In this document: piece by piece, positions 60,696-64,000 of the stretch | Layout: each line of letters begins with the position of its first letter | Numbering within the stretch: position 1 is the stretch's first letter | Assembly: GCA_020055645.1 (NCBI GenBank) | Contig: CM034550.1 | Span: 17,745,001 to 17,809,000 of the forward strand | Direction: 5' to 3' | Source of the DNA: Tomocerus qinae | Taxonomy: Eukaryota > Arthropoda > Collembola > Entomobryomorpha > Tomoceridae | DNA length: 64,000 nt | Position numbers and translations under genes: made by a program | Notes under the pieces: model-generated | What the model was told of the DNA's origin: nothing | The model's database searches: none | The model's input: only the letters and a program-made list of their open reading frames with translations

Positions 60696-63646
60696 GTTTA
60701 GAAGACAATCCTGACAAATACAAATAGTTTGAATTTAATTGAATCAAATTATTAAAATACTTAATTCATGTATATTGTGCACAATTACGTTTTTTTTAAA
60801 AAATATTTTGGTTTTGTGAACCTCAGAATTTAGTTTTAGCGACAGTTTAGGATAGGAGCACCCACAGGAGTCTAATAGAGATCATATTAATCGTAACCAT
60901 TACCATTTTTGGGAGCCTACTCATTTTTGAATGCTGACATCGTTGATAAAATTATTTTCCATTGGTTTGCGCTGTTTATACCCCAATTTTGTCAATCCCT
61001 TGCCATAGTAAGGATTTTCTTGGGAGGAATGAGGAAACAATGGACATGAAAATAGCCAATTGATTATTTATGGTAGCTATTGCAATAAAGTTTTGATAAA
61101 GGTCTGTTATTCTGTAATAGACGAGGGATAATAAGAAGGTTGATAATGAAGACATAGACAATTGAGAGGTTAAGTAATTTCGTGCTGAGAAGTTGGCTGA
61201 GGAAAAGAAAGGTTGGCTCTTTTAAATAGGGTTGGTAAGAGAAAGCCAAGTTTTTGACGGAGGACTGCTGGAAGTGAAGTCTGTATTAGTATTAGGTAAA
61301 CTATTGGATTGGAAGTAGGAGTTAGGAACTGGGAATGAGTTGAGTATCGTAGTAAAAGAAGTGCACCTCCTTTCTCCATCTTCAACTAAAAAGCGATAGC
61401 AGTCAAAGATAAAAGTTTTCTGGCCAATTTCTCGCCCGGTCAACTCGGATTTATTTAACAAGGATTTCAGTTCCGATACGGATCTTTACAGTGAGCAATA
61501 AGAAACGAGATTCTAGAGCATAAATACAACCACTAATAGTACCATTTTCCCTTATCATAAAATGTCGATGGAGTGGATCTCCATAAATTCCATACAGAGT
61601 TGACTCTAACGGCAATTTATTGCCAATCCTATCCGATACTCACTACTCACTCCTATTCACCCATCTCTACATTACTTCATACATTGTATTCGCTTGTAAT
61701 ACTGCATACCCTTAAAACATTTGGCCATTCCCTATAATATTCTCTCTCTCTGTCTGCCTGTTAATACAAAATCTATAAGCCCCACCATCCAATATACCTC
61801 TTGCCAAGTTTAAGTTTCTGGATCAGCAAAACTTTATGCAATTCGATATGCTTACATTTCATGTAGGTAACTGATACAATCCTCGGTCGATTTCGTGCAC
61901 TGCATTTCACCTATTACATCACAGCTGATAAAACATTTTGTTCATAACAGTTTTTTATGCATTTTATGGATTGAATGTCACATCAAGGCGAATTTAATTA
62001 CAAATATTACAAAGTGACAATTCTTTTGTTACATTAATGTGTTTTGCACATGTTGAAGGATTTATTACCAATTAAACTGATAAACAGGTAGAATTGTTTC
62101 AAACTAATCAAGCACATCCATATCTCTCAATGTAATTCCAAACCAATGAAATGACAATGCAAGAATATTTGCTTTTGATGACAAAACTAATAGTATAGCT
62201 TGGCGTTGATAACAAATTGCATTTGCATCTTATCATGACGTAATGACAAGGCTTCGGATATTTTATATACTTGCAAAAATAAATCACTTAGGTATAATAA
62301 TACATTTTATGCATTAACTAACATCTAAAATCAACACATTTTAAAGGACCAGCTGACTATCCGTATCAAACGTTTAGTTGATTTTCAGATTCCAAAGTAA
62401 AAAATTGCCAAATATTTTTCGTTTTATTGTTAATAAAAATGTTATTGGCCATAATTACTGCAACCTAAAAAGATAGGATATTGTTGAAGAGTGCAAGAGT
62501 ATCTGCATTTAAATATCTACTGCAGTAATTTAAAAACTTATAAGAAAAAAACAGCGGCCACGTATCAAACATTTTTTGAAATAAATATCCTACTTAAATT
62601 ACTTGAAATAAATAAATAGTGTTGACATTGCGATACCAAGTTACAAATTGTAGGTTAATTAGAAAAACCCAATTCATGGGCATAAAATCTGTTTGTCATT
62701 GACAGTTGCATAAACATGAAATCATCATTATACATTGTGGTTAAAAAGTATGGTATAATTGTTTAGTGCAATGTATATTTAATCAAAAATGTTAATGGAC
62801 ATACAGGATGAGATAATAATGCAGATATGTTTTTATATACACAAGTAGTTACACGAGTCTGCAAGTCATTCATCTCATCTCTTCTCACCATGTCCTTTCT
62901 CTGTCCAATGAAATTAATATATGTTTGCAAAAACATAGCATGAGGACAAATGGAGTGCAGACATAATTCCGTATTAGTAAAAGAGTGATGCAATGGTCAA
63001 GCATAGCAAAAATCAGTGTGAATTTTTTCACCAGTGGTAGTGTAAACGAGAATGAACATAATATGATAAGGATATTGCAAATTAAAGCAACTTTTTGCGC
63101 TTTCGCATTGAGAAGCTGCTTATAGGGCAGAATGCTGTGTTGCATTTACATTTCTAAGATTACTTGAAAATTCTGAGTCATTTTTAAATATAAATATTGT
63201 TTTTTTACACCGTACTTATTTATGCATTCGTAGAGGACGAAGTTAACAGAAAAGGAAAAGTACCAGTGTTAGTTGCTACTACTGAAAGTAAAATGTCGAA
63301 ATGGTAATAGGTAGTTAATACTGGATGTACTTATATAATAACGCGCAGATTCTTAGTAGAGGCATAAAAAATGTTGCACTAATATAAATATATTAATATT
63401 AATATACTTATAATGTGCAATCGCGAATATTTAGGTATACTTTGCGAATATCTTGCAATGTAAAAACGTGCAGTGAGAAGATCATGACTTTTCATTAAAA
63501 GTTGACTAAATTAGGTATAGCAAGTATAGGATGACATTCGCATATTCGCATTATGTTTGAGTTCGATAAAGTAATAAATTATACACGTGGGTCCATTTGA
63601 ACCTGTTGACTTGACTTGGAATTATATCTAGTATAGCCAGTCTCGC
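60696..63646. other. Intergenic, no gene recognised
   Basis: AT-rich; overlapping minus-strand frames at 60976-61461 are in a purine-rich tract. An AAGTCAAG-type motif lies near 63608. Nothing else. Confidence 0.6.
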
Positions 63647-64000
63647 CAGTGTTCGATGACCAGCCGGTTAGCCGGCTATAATGGTCAGGTTAAAATGGCT
63701 AGCCGGCTGGCAAAATACCCTTGTTAGCCGGCGGATAAAAAGGCTAAATTGGTTAAAATGGTCAAAAATAAAATATACGTAAAATGGGGCAAAGTAAAAC
63801 CCTATCCTTGATCTACACCAAAGTTTAAACTAATTTTGTTTAAGGTGGGGTTCATTGTTTCATAGCGGAATCTATAGTCTGCGACAAAACTTAAAAAAAT
63901 AGGGCGTGCGCGCAAATTGTGAATGAGAAGGAATTGCTGCGAGTAGTTGAGTTGTTTTGATGGTTGCGGAGCTTTTGTTTAATTGTTTGTGGACGTCTCC
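63647..64000. mobile_element. Second hAT element of the same family, cut by the window edge
   Basis: Begins CAGTGTTCGATGACCAGCCG and matches the inverted right end of the 7636-8420 element for about 200 bp, through TAGTTTAAAC words. It then diverges after about 63843, so its interior is different and could be longer. The other end and the target duplication lie outside the window; the 8 bp before it are AGTCTCGC. Confidence 0.8.

Noticed and set aside
1-64000. tRNA genes, rRNA, CRISPR arrays, operons
   Set aside because: I looked for T-arm and A/B-box words and for regularly spaced repeats; none formed a credible structure. Nothing suggests prokaryotic DNA.

Overview
This is AT-rich, gene-poor animal DNA with spliceosomal introns (GT..AG junctions, pyrimidine tracts), a TATA promoter, AATAAA signals and many small DNA-transposon remnants. 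Nothing bacterial is present. The gene content points to an arthropod. The N-terminal layout of the F-box/leucine-rich-repeat gene (short charged leader, a VKAIVENN-like segment, then a CRQVNKLWN-type F-box) resembles the F-box/LRR families that are large in springtails (Collembola). That affiliation is an inference.

Three genes can be supported. (1) 15481-30478, plus strand: an 11-exon gene for a secreted, probably GPI-anchored, cysteine-rich protein of 621 residues. Its modules match the arthropod family that carries the Pfam domains DUF7042 to DUF7045. The reading frame was rebuilt exon by exon and is continuous. (2) 46515-46959, plus strand: a 3-exon gene for an 80-residue secreted glycine-rich peptide, with a TATA box and an upstream kappaB-like site. 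(3) 49558-47339, minus strand: a 4-exon gene for an F-box/LRR protein of about 637 residues. Genes 2 and 3 converge, and their predicted polyadenylation signals are about 160 bp apart.

The rest is intergenic or intronic sequence marked by mobile elements. A hAT-type MITE lies at 7636-8420 with an 8-bp target duplication, and a related inverted copy enters the right edge at 63647. A possible short TIR element sits at 8453-8825. A Tc1/mariner-type element with 132-bp inverted repeats (20669-21803) lies in intron 2 of gene 1. A second hAT-type MITE is at 43672-43919. A 937-bp foldback element at 52711-53647 is made of two inverted copies of a transposase 3' end. A PIF/Harbinger-like MITE is at 60480-60692. 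Local duplications occur at 14303, 37299 and 57151.

Region by region: 1-15.4 kb is intergenic with two or three MITEs; 15.5-30.5 kb is gene 1; 31-46.4 kb is intergenic with one tandem duplication and one hAT MITE; 46.4-49.6 kb is the convergent gene pair; 49.6-64 kb is intergenic with the foldback element, a MITE and a partial hAT copy. I see no operon-like or defence-like system. The most unusual objects are the foldback element, the mariner element inside gene 1, and the possibly immune-inducible glycine-rich peptide.
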